Notes: generated from the sequence alone by a model not told the origin. A DNA stretch of 64,000 nt from an uncultured Cytophagales bacterium (GCA_913057175.1 CAJXNP010000015.1:124001-188000); one strand, 5' to 3'; positions 37,090 through 46,780 are shown, counted from the stretch's first letter. A program made the numbers and translations.

Positions 37090-37674
37090 ATGAAAGACCC
37101 ATTCATTCATTTCCTCAACAACATCACTCTTATCCCTCCCGAAGAAGAAGAGAAAATGAAGGCAATTATCAAGGTATTGAAATATCAAAAGAATGAACAC
37201 TACCTGCTGCAAGGACAGACGCCGAATAATTTTGGGTTTGTATTAAAAGGTTTCTTCCGGTACTATTATTCCGACGAGCAGGGAAATGAATTCACAAAAG
37301 GTTTTTTTCCTGAAAACACTTTTCTCAGTTCATACAGTGCATTGATCGAAAAGCGTGAATCTTATTTTGGCATTCAGGCCCTGGAAGATACAGAAATTGT
37401 ATCCATCCACTTCGAAAAATGGAAAGAACTACTGAATGGCCACCGCTGCTGGAGCGAAGTTTTGATTGCCATACTGGAAAAAGGTTATTCCAAAAAGGTT
37501 GAGCGGGAAAGGCAGTTTTTATTATTTGATGCAGAAACCCGTTACCGGATATTTTTAAAAGAATTTCCCGGAATGGAAAAAAGAATTTCGCAGCACCTGA
37601 TCGCATCCTATCTGGGCATCACCCCCGTTGCCCTAAGCAGAATTAGAAGGAAAATGGGGGTGGTGAATGCCTGA
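37090..37674 (+). CDS. Crp/Fnr family transcriptional regulator
   Basis: A 194-residue regulator. The N-terminal cyclic-nucleotide-binding-like beta-barrel (YLLQGQTPNNFGFVLKGFFRYYYSDEQGNE) is followed by a dimer helix and a short C-terminal helix-turn-helix (QHLIASYLGITPVALSRIRRKM). The classic Arg-Ala cAMP-contact motif is not evident, and the DNA-binding part is short, as in many Bacteroidota Crp-like proteins. It may act locally, but no matching operator is seen. Its neighbours give no target. Confidence 0.85.
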   Translation: MKDPFIHFLNNITLIPPEEEEKMKAIIKVLKYQKNEHYLLQGQTPNNFGFVLKGFFRYYYSDEQGNEFTKGFFPENTFLSSYSALIEKRESYFGIQALEDTEIVSIHFEKWKELLNGHRCWSEVLIAILEKGYSKKVERERQFLLFDAETRYRIFLKEFPGMEKRISQHLIASYLGITPVALSRIRRKMGVVNA

Positions 37675-37900
37675 CAATCCCCTCACCGTCATTACAGAAA
37701 ATTTTGTTCTAATTTCATTTAAAGAACAAAATTTGTCCGGAATCTGTAAACTTTTCCGGGATTAACAGATCGAAGGCATTGTCTTTACAGGGCAAACGCA
37801 TTTAGGAATTTTCGCAAACCAAAATTGGGATTTTTTGATAAACATATTATTAAATGCGTCCTCCCTGACTGTTAATACCTGACAGTGAAAATCTTGATTA

Positions 37901-38368
37901 TTACTTCTGACCCAAAACAGGGATATTTTCCAGGATTTCAGATCTCGTCTTAGCTAAAATGTATTCCTCAATCTGGTAAAACTGGGAGGCCACCATTACA
38001 CCAACATCTTTTTTTATCTTATTGGTATAGGAGGAGATCAATTTGTCGTTTGACTTTTGCAAGGCCATGGTTTCCTTTAGGATTTGTCCCGTCACTTCTT
38101 CTTCCATGTTTTCCGAATAGTTATCAGCATAATTCTCTAATAGTGCGATACGCTTTTTGCCCAGCTCCTTTCGTGCTGTTTCATACTCGTAATACAATTT
38201 CCAGAATGCATCACTCTGAGAAGCATCCATTTGGATGAATTCTTCGACAAATGCTTTTTTCTCCTTTCCAAATATAGATTGGATCATGTCGATTTCTTCA
38301 GATGTAGTTTGAGCCATTGCAGAAGCTGAAATAAAAACAAGGGCCAGGATAAATAATGATTTTTTCAT
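37901..38368 (-). CDS. Exported helical protein, unknown function
   Basis: A 155-residue protein. The start at 38368 gives a signal peptide ending in SAMAQ; the frame continues another 19 codons upstream without one. The mature part is nearly all helix with charged heptad-like runs (KEKKAFVEEFIQM, WKLYYEYETARKELGKKRIALL), like Spy or other periplasmic coiled-coil chaperone-type proteins. It is divergent from operator site A, 99 bases away, and may or may not be controlled by it. Confidence 0.6.
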   Translation of the reverse strand: MKKSLFILALVFISASAMAQTTSEEIDMIQSIFGKEKKAFVEEFIQMDASQSDAFWKLYYEYETARKELGKKRIALLENYADNYSENMEEEVTGQILKETMALQKSNDKLISSYTNKIKKDVGVMVASQFYQIEEYILAKTRSEILENIPVLGQK

Positions 38369-38466
38369 TTTGCGGTAAATTTGAGTTGCTAAATCGATTT
38401 TTAATTGGATGTGAAGTTGATTCATAATTCTTTTTTATCAAAGAAATTGATCGTAAGAATTTTTCA

Positions 38467-38524
38467 TTTAACCGTTAAGTAACGGTTTTTTACTTACGCA
38501 GCAATCAGAAGATAATTACCTTCA
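38467..38524 (+). promoter_or_regulatory. Composite operator-promoter site A, before sulfatase 1
   Basis: ACCGTTA-AG-TAACGGT (38471-38486) is a perfect palindrome with a 2-base centre. TACTTA follows (38491-38496) in the -33 position, then 20 bases, then TACCTTCA (38517-38524) as -7 box. The same layout with identical spacing occurs at sites B-E. The sulfatase 1 start is about 480 bases downstream, with a decayed transporter fragment in between. Confidence 0.85.
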
Positions 38525-38728
38525 TCTTACCCAAACCAAGTTTTTATCCATCGTGCACCTAATGAAAGACTCGTATTCGATACCTGCTTACCTGATCCAA
38601 TTCCTTTGCAGCATCAGGCTTCCTATTGCTCAACCACAAGCATCATCCATTAATTACCCATCTGGCATTACCAAAAACAGACCCAATAGATTGAACATTA
38701 ATATGATTAAAACCAAAACAGAAATACA

Positions 38729-38938
38729 ATGCATTCAAGAACAATTCAACTAATTAAGCGGCCATTTCTTATGGCTACCATTGCTGGTGTTTATCGGATT
38801 GAGTACCGGAAAATTGTACACAATGGCAAACAACCAATCAATGCCCAGGCAGAATATAATAATTATGTAGTTTCACCGGATAATGGTCCGGACTGGCAGT
38901 TGAGGCTACAGCTAAATTTATTGTATCCAAAGAAATAA
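38729..38938 (+). pseudogene. C-terminal remnant of an outer-membrane transporter
   Basis: A 69-residue frame whose last 45 residues, GKQPINAQAEYNNY ... GPDWQLRLQLNLLYPK, match the C-terminal signature of the 'neuromedin U'-type outer-membrane transporter family often found beside arylsulfatases (pattern GKQPxNxQ...GPDWQLRxQxxLLFPK). No N-terminal part exists in this frame. It lies in the leader between operator A and sulfatase 1. I read it as what is left of a deleted gene; family recognition is from memory. Confidence 0.55.
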
Positions 38939-39009
38939 GTAAAGAGTAATAGTTTATAATGAATAAACAATAATAACAAAGATTATTAATTATTTAAACA
39001 AAACCAGAC

Positions 39010-41385
39010 ATGATGAAAAACAAACTTAAAATGTGTTTTATACTGGCCTTGGGGGCCTGTATATCGCTAGGCAACCTTAAGGCACAGGAAATTTTACCTT
39101 TTCCTCCCACACCATCAGGCTCGGTAGCAGGTCCGACCATGCAGGAATCCATCCAGAAAAAGGCTGTCAAGCCCAAACGGCTGCCAGATGGAGCACCCAA
39201 TATACTTGTTATCCTGATAGATGATGCCGGACCAGGTACCCCAAGCACGTATGGTGGGGAAATCAACACACCCAACCTTAGCAGAATAGCCAATAACGGA
39301 GTGTCTTATAATCGTTTCCATTCTACCGCTATGTGTTCTCCGACGCGTGCGTCTTTGCTCACCGGCCGAAACCATACACGTGTCGGCAATGGCCAAATCG
39401 CGGAGCTGGCGAATGACTGGGACGGATTTAGTGGTACCATCCCAAAATCCAGTGCTACGATCGCGGAATTATTGAAGAACTATGGTTACAATACAGCTGC
39501 CTGGGGAAAATGGCACAACAGTCCGGCATCGCAAACCACATCGAAAGGCCCATTTGACTATTGGCCAACGGGATATGGCTTTGAATATTTTTATGGGTTT
39601 TTGGCGGGCGAAGCGTCTCAATACGAACCTTCGATGGTAAGAAATACTACGGTCGTAGACACTCCCGAAAAACTGGACGACGGGAGTCCCTATCACTTAA
39701 CCGGAGACATTGCTGATGATGCGATACACTGGCTGAGAGAACAGCAGGCTTTTGCCCCTGATAAGCCATTCTTCATGTATTGGGCGACCGGAGCCATTCA
39801 CGGGCCTCATCATGTTCCCACAGAGTGGGCGGATAAATACAAAGGTAAGTTTGACGACGGGTGGGATGCCTACCGTGAGCGTGTATTCAAGCGACAAAAG
39901 GAGATGGGCTGGATACCTCAAAACGCTGAACTAACCGAACGTCCGGAAAGTTTAGCTTCATGGGCATCAATTCCTGAAGATGAAAAGCCATTCCAGCGAA
40001 GATTGATGGAAGTGTTGGCCGGGTATGGTGAGCACGCAGATCACCACGCGGGGAGGATTATTGATGAATTGGAGCAGCAAGGTCGATTGGAAAACACCTT
40101 GGTATTCTACATATGGGGTGATAATGGTTCCAGTGCCGAGGGCCAAAATGGTACCATAAGTGAGCTGTTGGCTCAAAACGGTGTCGCCACCGAAATCAAA
40201 GATCATATTGAGGCGCTCAATGAATTAGGTGGCCTGAAAGTTTTAGGTACAGACAAAACCGACAATATGTATCATGCAGGATGGGCCTGGGCAGGATCTA
40301 CTCCTTACAAAAGTACCAAACTGGTGGCTGCTCACTTTGGTGGTACCCGACAGGCGATGGCCGTTAGTTGGCCTGAAAGCATTAAACCTGACAAAACCCC
40401 ACGCCCACAGTTTCACCATGTCACTGACGTGGCACCAACCATTTATGAGGTTTTGGACATCCAGATGCCATTGGAAGTGAATGGTTTTGCCCAGGATCCC
40501 ATTGATGGAATTAGCATGAAATATACCTTTGACGACCCTGCCGCCAAAGGCCATCGAACCACCCAGTTTTTTGACATCATGGGTAGCCGGGGAATTTATC
40601 ACGAAGGTTGGTACGCATGTACGTTTGGCCCAAGAACGCCATGGGTTCCTGGAATGCCGAACATAGCAGAATGGGATCCACGGGATGACAAGTGGGAATT
40701 GTACAATCTGGAAGAAGACTGGACTCAGGCAAATGATCTGGCAACCAAAATGCCTGATAAACTCAGGGATATGAAGGAATTGTTTATTATCGAATCCACC
40801 AAAAACAAAAATTTACCCATTGGTGGTGGATTGTGGGTACTGGCACACCCAGGTGACAGACCAGCCCCGCCGTATACCGAATGGACTTTTACAGGAGCCA
40901 TTGATCGAATGCCTGAATTTACCGCACCATCGATTGGTAACACCGACAATACCATTAAAATGTCTGTTGATATGCCAAAAGATGGAAATGGGGTACTCTT
41001 TGCACTGGGCGGATTTTCGGGTGGATTGTCCTGTTACATGAAAGATGGATATTTAAACTACGAATACAATTTATTTGAAATTGAGCGAACCAAATTAAAA
41101 TCTAAAAACAAGATTCCTGCGGGTAAAACCGATATTGAGGTAAAAAGCACCTTCCACTGGACAAAACAGCGAACAATGGAGGGTAATATTCAAGTCCTTG
41201 TCAATGGAAAAGAAGTGTTAAGCGGTGTCGTACCGAGGTGCGCCCCGTTAACTTTTACAGCCAACGACTGCTTTGATATTGGAAGTGACCAGTTATCGCC
41301 GGTTTCGCAAGAGTACTTTGATAAAAAGCCGTTTGCCTTTGATGGAAAACTAAATGTGACGCATATTAAATACAACGGAAAATAA
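39010..41385 (+). CDS. Secreted sulfatase 1 (arylsulfatase-type, Cys formylglycine site)
   Basis: A 791-residue exported sulfatase. The signal peptide ends near LKAQ (residue 26). Metal ligands Asp71-Asp72 are in VILIDDAG, and CSPTR at 109-113 with TGRNHT after it is the Cys-type site turned into formylglycine by FGE. HxxK-like GKWHNS, WATGAIHGPHH and IWGDNGSSAEG supply the rest of the active site. The C-terminal ~170 residues form a beta-sandwich. It cleaves sulfate esters in the periplasm or at the surface; aryl or alkyl preference is unknown. Paralogue of the gene at 53638, with the key residues at the same numbers. Under operator A. Confidence 0.92.
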   Translation: MMKNKLKMCFILALGACISLGNLKAQEILPFPPTPSGSVAGPTMQESIQKKAVKPKRLPDGAPNILVILIDDAGPGTPSTYGGEINTPNLSRIANNGVSYNRFHSTAMCSPTRASLLTGRNHTRVGNGQIAELANDWDGFSGTIPKSSATIAELLKNYGYNTAAWGKWHNSPASQTTSKGPFDYWPTGYGFEYFYGFLAGEASQYEPSMVRNTTVVDTPEKLDDGSPYHLTGDIADDAIHWLREQQAFAPDKPFFMYWATGAIHGPHHVPTEWADKYKGKFDDGWDAYRERVFKRQKEMGWIPQNAELTERPESLASWASIPEDEKPFQRRLMEVLAGYGEHADHHAGRIIDELEQQGRLENTLVFYIWGDNGSSAEGQNGTISELLAQNGVATEIKDHIEALNELGGLKVLGTDKTDNMYHAGWAWAGSTPYKSTKLVAAHFGGTRQAMAVSWPESIKPDKTPRPQFHHVTDVAPTIYEVLDIQMPLEVNGFAQDPIDGISMKYTFDDPAAKGHRTTQFFDIMGSRGIYHEGWYACTFGPRTPWVPGMPNIAEWDPRDDKWELYNLEEDWTQANDLATKMPDKLRDMKELFIIESTKNKNLPIGGGLWVLAHPGDRPAPPYTEWTFTGAIDRMPEFTAPSIGNTDNTIKMSVDMPKDGNGVLFALGGFSGGLSCYMKDGYLNYEYNLFEIERTKLKSKNKIPAGKTDIEVKSTFHWTKQRTMEGNIQVLVNGKEVLSGVVPRCAPLTFTANDCFDIGSDQLSPVSQEYFDKKPFAFDGKLNVTHIKYNGK

Positions 41386-41406
41386 ACAACCTATTTTCTT
41401 TGGCCT

Positions 41407-41448
41407 AAGGCATTAGTGGTGGGCGCTTTCGCCTACCACCAATGCCTT
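41407..41448 (+). terminator. Large hairpin after sulfatase 1
   Basis: AAGGCATT-A-GTGGT-G-GGCG pairs with CGCC-T-ACCACC-AATGCCTT around CTTT, a stem of about 19 pairs with small mismatches, 19 bases after the stop codon. Only a short T-run follows, so termination is plausible but may be weak. The rest of the gap to 41866 holds no gene I can support. Confidence 0.55.
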
Positions 41449-41866
41449 TCCAAAGCAGGGTGTATTCGCTAACTGCTTTGCGAACTATGTTGAATCAAAA
41501 AACAATTACTATCTCAGGGACAAGGTTAAAATGAATTAGGGGTTTTTGCAGGGTAAACGTAGTCGTGTTATACCGAAAACCGAGTAAAAGGCTGATATGA
41601 ACACCCAGGAGAAACGGTAAGAAATCCCAAGTATGGATCAATAGATGATTGCATTGGCCTTGGGACGATTTATTGCAATACGTTCCTGAAGCCACCTTGT
41701 GAACCAAACCATCATGGGAAACATTCAACGGACTGTATTTGTCCAGTTTGCATCACATAGTATAGAGTCCGGCGAAATCACGCTGTGCAGATTCGATTGA
41801 AACTAAACATGGTCTATTGCCAGCGAAACCACATTACGTACTTACCATAATTCAACATAAGAAATT

Positions 41867-42619
41867 ATGATCATTGGAATTGTCACCGCATTTGCCCTAC
41901 TAATTATGGCGTTTAAAGGACCTCAGGCAGATTTGCTCATCATGCACGGTGAAAAACATGTTAAAAAGGAGGTAAAGGACAAAACCAGGAGAGACAACAT
42001 CCTTTCCGAATATAAAAACATCAAACAGTTAAAGAAAAACTACACAAAAGCCAACAAAGTAAGCACGAAGCAACTGGCTGCCCTGATCAGCGACTATGGC
42101 ACTGATAGAAACACCTTTGACGACTTCTTTGAAAAACTCGAAGAGGAAGAAAGGAAAATCAATGAACAGTTTTTCACACACCGAATCAATATTCAACAAG
42201 GCTTTGAGCAGGCAGAATGGGACAAGGTGATGGATGACATCAGGAAAGCGGTGTCAAAAGACGAAAAGGCTTCCGAGAAAATATTTGCGGCCTTCGACAA
42301 ACACATGGCGAAGATGAAGGCGAGCGTTTCGAGTGCATTCGACGACAGCGCCGATAAAAAGAAAGCTGAAGCAGCAGTGGATAAATTCATCGCTAGCGCC
42401 CGGAAGGCGGGCAAAGCAATTGTGGAATCTTCCCCGGAAGAAAAGGCAGTGCTTCAGAAAAGAGAAGCAACTAGAGCAGAGCTGGAGGAAATTGGTGATA
42501 GGGTTATTGGCGATTGGAAAGAATTATTACATGCCTTTGCTGACCTGAATGGCGAGTTGAACGAAATCGCCACGGAAGAACAATGGAAGTCCATCGCAAA
42601 GGCATTAAAAAAATTATAA
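41867..42619 (+). CDS. Membrane-anchored helical protein, unknown function
   Basis: A 250-residue protein with one N-terminal hydrophobic helix (IGIVTAFALLIMAFKG) and a long Lys/Glu/Ala-rich helical body, probably coiled coil, in the periplasm or cytoplasm. No family recognised. Its stop lies 53 bases before the chosen CorA start, so both are likely on one transcript. It has no operator site of the A-E type. Confidence 0.6.
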   Translation: MIIGIVTAFALLIMAFKGPQADLLIMHGEKHVKKEVKDKTRRDNILSEYKNIKQLKKNYTKANKVSTKQLAALISDYGTDRNTFDDFFEKLEEEERKINEQFFTHRINIQQGFEQAEWDKVMDDIRKAVSKDEKASEKIFAAFDKHMAKMKASVSSAFDDSADKKKAEAAVDKFIASARKAGKAIVESSPEEKAVLQKREATRAELEEIGDRVIGDWKELLHAFADLNGELNEIATEEQWKSIAKALKKL

Positions 42620-42672
42620 GATGGAACAAAGGAGGAAAACCCGCAAAGAGCTTCTTGTATAAAATTGAGGCT

Positions 42673-43623
42673 ATGGCCATAAGGATTTTTGAAATATCAG
42701 ACAAGGTACACGAATGGGATCGGGATAAGTTGGAGCTCAACGAGACCGATGCTGATAAGCTGTACCTCGTCGATATTACTACTACCAGCAGAAGCGAAGT
42801 CATCCAAATTCTGGAAATGTACCCGATCCACGAAGAAATTCTCGAAGATCTCCAGACGCCCCAGGAGAACCTCCGGTTTCAGGTGATCAGGAACCAGACC
42901 TATGGCGAGTTGGCTTTTTTTAATGAGAAGAGTGAAAGCCCCCTGGCCTACCTGGGTGTCATTGGCATGGACAATTTTCTTTTTCTGATCCACGAAACAC
43001 ACAACAACATCTCGAAGGATGTGTTAAAGGGTGTTAGTGAATCCGTTGAGGTTAGAAATTCAGGCATCAATTTGGAGTTTATACTCTATGTTGTTGTGCT
43101 TGAGATGCTAACCTACTATGGTCAGCTTATCATAAAATACAAGAGTCAGATCGAAGGTATTACCCTCGACCCCGATGAATTTGATCCAAAAATCTTTATG
43201 ATCAAACGAAAGCACCTGGAGAGTTTTTCAAGCGTGTTTGAAAAAATGTATTTCACGCTCAATTTTCCTCCGGGCAACGACCTCGCTAAAAGCGATAATT
43301 CGTATTCGGTTTATTTTAACGACCTGCTCAAAACGCTGGAAACACTTCAGCGCTCCCTGGACAGAACAGAAGCGCAGCTTGACTCCGTGTACGAGCATCA
43401 CCAATTGCTCATTCAGGACAAAACAAACAAGCGCATAAACCTGCTGACCATCATTCAGGTGATCTTTATTCCCATGACACTACTGACGGGTATTTACGGC
43501 ATGAATTTCAAAAACATGCCAGAGCTAAACTCTCAGAATGGGTACTTTATTGTCCTGGGAGCAATTCTGGCCATGGGCACGGGTAGCCTGTTGGTACTAA
43601 AAATAAGAGGCTGGTTTGATTAG
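42673..43623 (+). CDS. corA: CorA family divalent-cation transporter
   Basis: A 316-residue CorA-type channel. The cytoplasmic domain carries YPIHEEILEDLQTPQENLRF, and the C-terminal two helices are LLTIIQVIFIPMTLLTGIYG with the selectivity motif GMNF directly after, then the second helix ending in KIRGWFD. Usual substrates are Mg2+, Co2+ or Ni2+; Zn2+ export is possible in relatives. ATG at 42673 matches family starts; the earlier one at 42583 overlaps the preceding gene. Confidence 0.88.
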   Translation: MAIRIFEISDKVHEWDRDKLELNETDADKLYLVDITTTSRSEVIQILEMYPIHEEILEDLQTPQENLRFQVIRNQTYGELAFFNEKSESPLAYLGVIGMDNFLFLIHETHNNISKDVLKGVSESVEVRNSGINLEFILYVVVLEMLTYYGQLIIKYKSQIEGITLDPDEFDPKIFMIKRKHLESFSSVFEKMYFTLNFPPGNDLAKSDNSYSVYFNDLLKTLETLQRSLDRTEAQLDSVYEHHQLLIQDKTNKRINLLTIIQVIFIPMTLLTGIYGMNFKNMPELNSQNGYFIVLGAILAMGTGSLLVLKIRGWFD

Positions 43624-43631
43624 TATTGATT

Positions 43632-44420
43632 ATGAAAGGAAACCAACCATGTGGAATAAACTATTACAAGGAGTGGCTTTCGAAGACGCAAAAAAAGTAT
43701 CTGATAATCTGCTTATTGATGAGTCCGGCTTTTAACACCCTGTTCGCCCAGGAAAGTACAAAAACTACCCAGCAATTGTGGCTGGACTACAACCAAAAAT
43801 GGCAGTTGTCTGACCGGATGTCAATTGGTGGCCCGATTGGCATCAAATCAATTTCCACTCATGCATGGAACAGGTATTACGTTAGTCCGCAAATTGCCTA
43901 TAAAGTTCCTAAAATGATGCTCAAGGATTTGAAATACAGTGAGGAATTACGTGGCGGGGTTGAATTCTACTACAATCAAAATACCGATGGACCGGATGTG
44001 TTAGAGATCACTCCCTTCCAGGGCTATGCCCTTACCTGGCCGAATCGGGAACGCCTTGATATCCGGCATTATGTGGAATTACAGGAGCGGTTTCAGTTGG
44101 AAACCGACAACTGGCACAACAAGTTTGGCCTGAAATTAAGCTATGAAGTCTCGTGTACCTTTAAGTTTCAAGGGGACGTGTGGCAATATGGCAAAGGATT
44201 CTATATGCCGGTAAGCTTGAAATTTTACTGGAACCTCATCGATGCGGTAGTATTCAACAATGTATTCAGGATTACTCCTGGTCTCGGTTATCAGTTTAAT
44301 CATGAATGGAAAGCGGCATTTCTTCTAGGATACAATCGAACCAGGAATGGCGTAGGAGATCAATTTAAGACAAACGATATCATCTACAGGTTCCGGGTCT
44401 ATCGCACTTTCGGAAAGTAA
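43632..44420 (+). CDS. DUF2490-like outer-membrane protein 1
   Basis: A 262-residue exported protein. The signal peptide ends near LFAQ. The barrel-like body has WLDYNQKWQLSDRMSIGGPIG, RLDIRHYVELQERFQLE and the C-terminal strand IIYRFRVYRTFGK, which resembles DUF2490 proteins of Bacteroidota. It starts 8 bases after CorA and probably shares its transcript. It is distantly similar to the DUF2490-like protein at 44911. Confidence 0.72.
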   Translation: MKGNQPCGINYYKEWLSKTQKKYLIICLLMSPAFNTLFAQESTKTTQQLWLDYNQKWQLSDRMSIGGPIGIKSISTHAWNRYYVSPQIAYKVPKMMLKDLKYSEELRGGVEFYYNQNTDGPDVLEITPFQGYALTWPNRERLDIRHYVELQERFQLETDNWHNKFGLKLSYEVSCTFKFQGDVWQYGKGFYMPVSLKFYWNLIDAVVFNNVFRITPGLGYQFNHEWKAAFLLGYNRTRNGVGDQFKTNDIIYRFRVYRTFGK

Positions 44421-44492
44421 GGTCAGATAAATGATATAACATTGAAACAAGTGAACACCAAAAATAAAACCGTTCAAAAAAATTAAAAGTTA

Positions 44493-44639
44493 GTGTCAAG
44501 CATTATTAAATTATTTATAACCCACTTTCGATGGATCATATTCTTGTTTGAAATTGTTCCTTTCGTCATAGGATTTGCTGCAGTTCAAGCGCTGATCCGG
44601 GTCATCAGGCTAATATCCAATAACAAGGAATGTAAATAG
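44493..44639 (+). CDS. 48-residue membrane protein or gene remnant
   Basis: A GTG-started frame with a hydrophobic helix (WIIFLFEIVPFVIGFAAVQ) and a short basic tail (RLISNNKECK). No ATG is available and there is no clear ribosome site, so it may be a small gene or a remnant. It lies between the DUF2490-like gene and operator site B. Confidence 0.35.
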   Translation: MSSIIKLFITHFRWIIFLFEIVPFVIGFAAVQALIRVIRLISNNKECK

Positions 44640-44714
44640 AGCATCGGTTTTAGGGTGCATATTTTATCCACTTGCAATAATTATCAAGCCTAAATCAATT
44701 TTGGTTACCAACCA

Positions 44715-44772
44715 TTTAACCGTTAAGTAACCGTTTTTAACTTACTTAATTACCTCGAGGCATATATCTTCA
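44715..44772 (+). promoter_or_regulatory. Composite operator-promoter site B, before the barrel operon
   Basis: ACCGTTA-AG-TAACCGT (44719-44734) has one arm mismatch compared with A and E. AACTTA (44739-44744) and, 20 bases on, TATCTTCA (44765-44772) follow. Around the -7 box it shares CTTCATCTTA with site A. The next gene starts about 140 bases downstream. Confidence 0.85.
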
Positions 44773-44910
44773 TCTTATCAAAATGAGGCCTGCTGAATCA
44801 TGAATAGCTCATATGTTCCATCACCACGTGATCCACAGCAAATGTTGCATTACTTTGTGCAAAGGGTGGCCAGGTCAGGTGGTCATGTGAATTTGAAGTG
44901 ATTAAAATCA

Positions 44911-45666
44911 ATGATGATAACAAGAATAGTTTTTAGCGTTCTTTGCCTGGCTCTTGTTTTTTCATCGTCACTTGTTTTCGGTCAGTTAGCCCGTAAAACA
45001 CAGGAAGTATGGCCATCCATTGATGTTTATTACAGGATAAATGAAAAATTCAGATTATACACAACAGCTGGTGGCACAAAAAAAGATTCATCAAACTACA
45101 CGGATGGATCCCTGGGTGTTTTTCTTGATTTTTTTAGCTTTCCCGTTCTGGCAAAAAGACGTGAAGCCCACCTTGAAGAGCTTCCTGGCAAGTACTTCAG
45201 GCTTCGTACCGGATACCAATACACTGCTACGCCGCCCAATTCCGAAGACCCATTTCAGGAAAGCCTGTTTGTGGCTCAGGCGGATTGGAGGTATTCATTA
45301 CCTTATTCTGTATTATTTACTTTTAAGAATCGGTTTGATTTTCGCTTTAAAGGCGACGACTTCAGCACGAGATATCGTCCCAGGATACACCTTGAAAAAG
45401 ATCTGCATACGGATTACCTTTTTTTTACCGCATCCTGCTTTTTGGAATACTATGCGAATTTCGGCCAGAGTGACCTTAACCGTTTTCGTTTTCAATTGGG
45501 ATTGGAATTTAAAGTAACCAAACATATCAACTATGAAACGTACTGGAACCACCAGTTTGACCATCAGCCATCCATTGATGCAGTGGATGCATTTGGCATG
45601 TCCCTTAAATTCTATCTGATGAGCAAAAACATGAAATCAGCCCTTGAAAAAGGCCAGTCCAAATAG
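44911..45666 (+). CDS. DUF2490-like outer-membrane protein 2
   Basis: A 251-residue exported protein with signal peptide ending VFGQ. Body strands such as EVWPSIDVYYRINEKFRLYTT, YFRLRTGYQYTATPP and FRFQLGLEFKVTKHINYETYW fit DUF2490-type outer-membrane barrels. First gene under operator B. Its end is followed after 31 bases by the chosen SphA-like start; the frame of the next gene overlaps it if an earlier start is used. Confidence 0.7.
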   Translation: MMITRIVFSVLCLALVFSSSLVFGQLARKTQEVWPSIDVYYRINEKFRLYTTAGGTKKDSSNYTDGSLGVFLDFFSFPVLAKRREAHLEELPGKYFRLRTGYQYTATPPNSEDPFQESLFVAQADWRYSLPYSVLFTFKNRFDFRFKGDDFSTRYRPRIHLEKDLHTDYLFFTASCFLEYYANFGQSDLNRFRFQLGLEFKVTKHINYETYWNHQFDHQPSIDAVDAFGMSLKFYLMSKNMKSALEKGQSK

Positions 45667-45697
45667 TTTTGAAATAAATCAATCAAATACCAATAAC

Positions 45698-46756
45698 ATG
45701 AAAAACATGAGACCTTTAAACAAAAAAACAATGCGCCTGGCGTTAGTTACAGTGATTTTTGTATTGGGAATCAATGTAAGTTTTGCCCAACAGGTGTCCC
45801 CTTTGCAGACAGGCCATTACCTGCCAGGATTTTCTAACATCCGTGATATGGCGCAACCTCCTCCGGGTTTGTTTGTGCTTTGGTATAACTACTATGCCAC
45901 CTCCAACTCCTATTATGACCGGAATGGGGACAAGCGGTCTTCTATTCCACTGAGCGAATTTGACCCAAATTTACCCGATTTAAATATTGACATTGACCTT
46001 ACGGGGTTTGCTTCCTGCCCGGCCATATTTTGGGCCGCCAATAAAAAGATCCTGGGTGGGGCACGGTTCATGGCAGGAGTTGTACCGATATATATGTCAG
46101 CTGATGCTTCCATCATCACAGAAGCACGTGGAGGAGTAATAGACACTGTTTTTACCAATCAGGTTTCGGGCAAACTTTCAGGCTTTACGGATATCTACAT
46201 AAGTCCGGTCACCCTTGCATGGGGGTGGGAATCCTTTGATTTTACCTTTGCCTATGGAATGACACCCCCCACCGGGAGATATGAAACGGGGGCTGATGAC
46301 AATTTGGGGTTGGGTTTTTGGACCAATCAATTTCAGGGTTTTGGGTACTACTACCCTGTACCTGACAAGTCTACTGCCTTGATGATGGGCATTACCTACG
46401 AAATAAACGGCAAGATCAAAGACGAAGATTTCAAACCAGGCAACCGGTTATCCCTGGAGTATGGAATTAGCCAATATTTGTCGGAGCGACTGGAGGTAGG
46501 TATCCAGGGAGGGCATAACTGGCAGGTGTCCGACGATACAGGTGAGGATATTTTTTGGGACCCCTCTATTCACGACAAAAAGAGCACGCTGAATTTCACC
46601 GGAGGGTATTGGGTTTGGAAAGAAAAAATGCAGCTTAATTTTAAATACGGTTTTGACTATGGTATGGTACAACGATTTAAAAACCATGCCTTCATGCTAA
46701 ACCTAACGTTTGTGACAAATGCCCTGGCAGGAAAACAAAATACCCCTCAGGAATAG
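45698..46756 (+). CDS. SphA/MetA-pathway-type outer-membrane protein
   Basis: A 352-residue barrel protein with signal peptide ending VSFAQ. It opens with QTGHYLPGFSNIRDMAQPPPG, common in 'phenol MetA pathway' / SphA-like outer-membrane proteins of Bacteroidota, and later shows WGWESFDFTFAYGMTPPTG and a terminal strand near AFMLNLTFV. Related proteins are proposed to carry hydrophobic or aromatic compounds, which would suit an arylsulfatase regulon, but this is inference. The ATG at 45698 gives the signal peptide; the frame is open back to 45644. Second gene under operator B. Confidence 0.75.
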   Translation: MKNMRPLNKKTMRLALVTVIFVLGINVSFAQQVSPLQTGHYLPGFSNIRDMAQPPPGLFVLWYNYYATSNSYYDRNGDKRSSIPLSEFDPNLPDLNIDIDLTGFASCPAIFWAANKKILGGARFMAGVVPIYMSADASIITEARGGVIDTVFTNQVSGKLSGFTDIYISPVTLAWGWESFDFTFAYGMTPPTGRYETGADDNLGLGFWTNQFQGFGYYYPVPDKSTALMMGITYEINGKIKDEDFKPGNRLSLEYGISQYLSERLEVGIQGGHNWQVSDDTGEDIFWDPSIHDKKSTLNFTGGYWVWKEKMQLNFKYGFDYGMVQRFKNHAFMLNLTFVTNALAGKQNTPQE

Positions 46757-46780
46757 TAAATATATTAACTTAAAAATACT

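Noticed and set aside
38553-38753. 66-residue plus frame in the leader of sulfatase 1
   Set aside because: It lies between operator A and the transporter remnant and has no resemblance to a protein family; probably chance frame in decayed DNA.
41495-41728. 77-residue minus frame between sulfatase 1 and the next gene
   Set aside because: No start context, no domain, and no conserved pattern; the region looks like non-coding sequence with a terminator hairpin before it.
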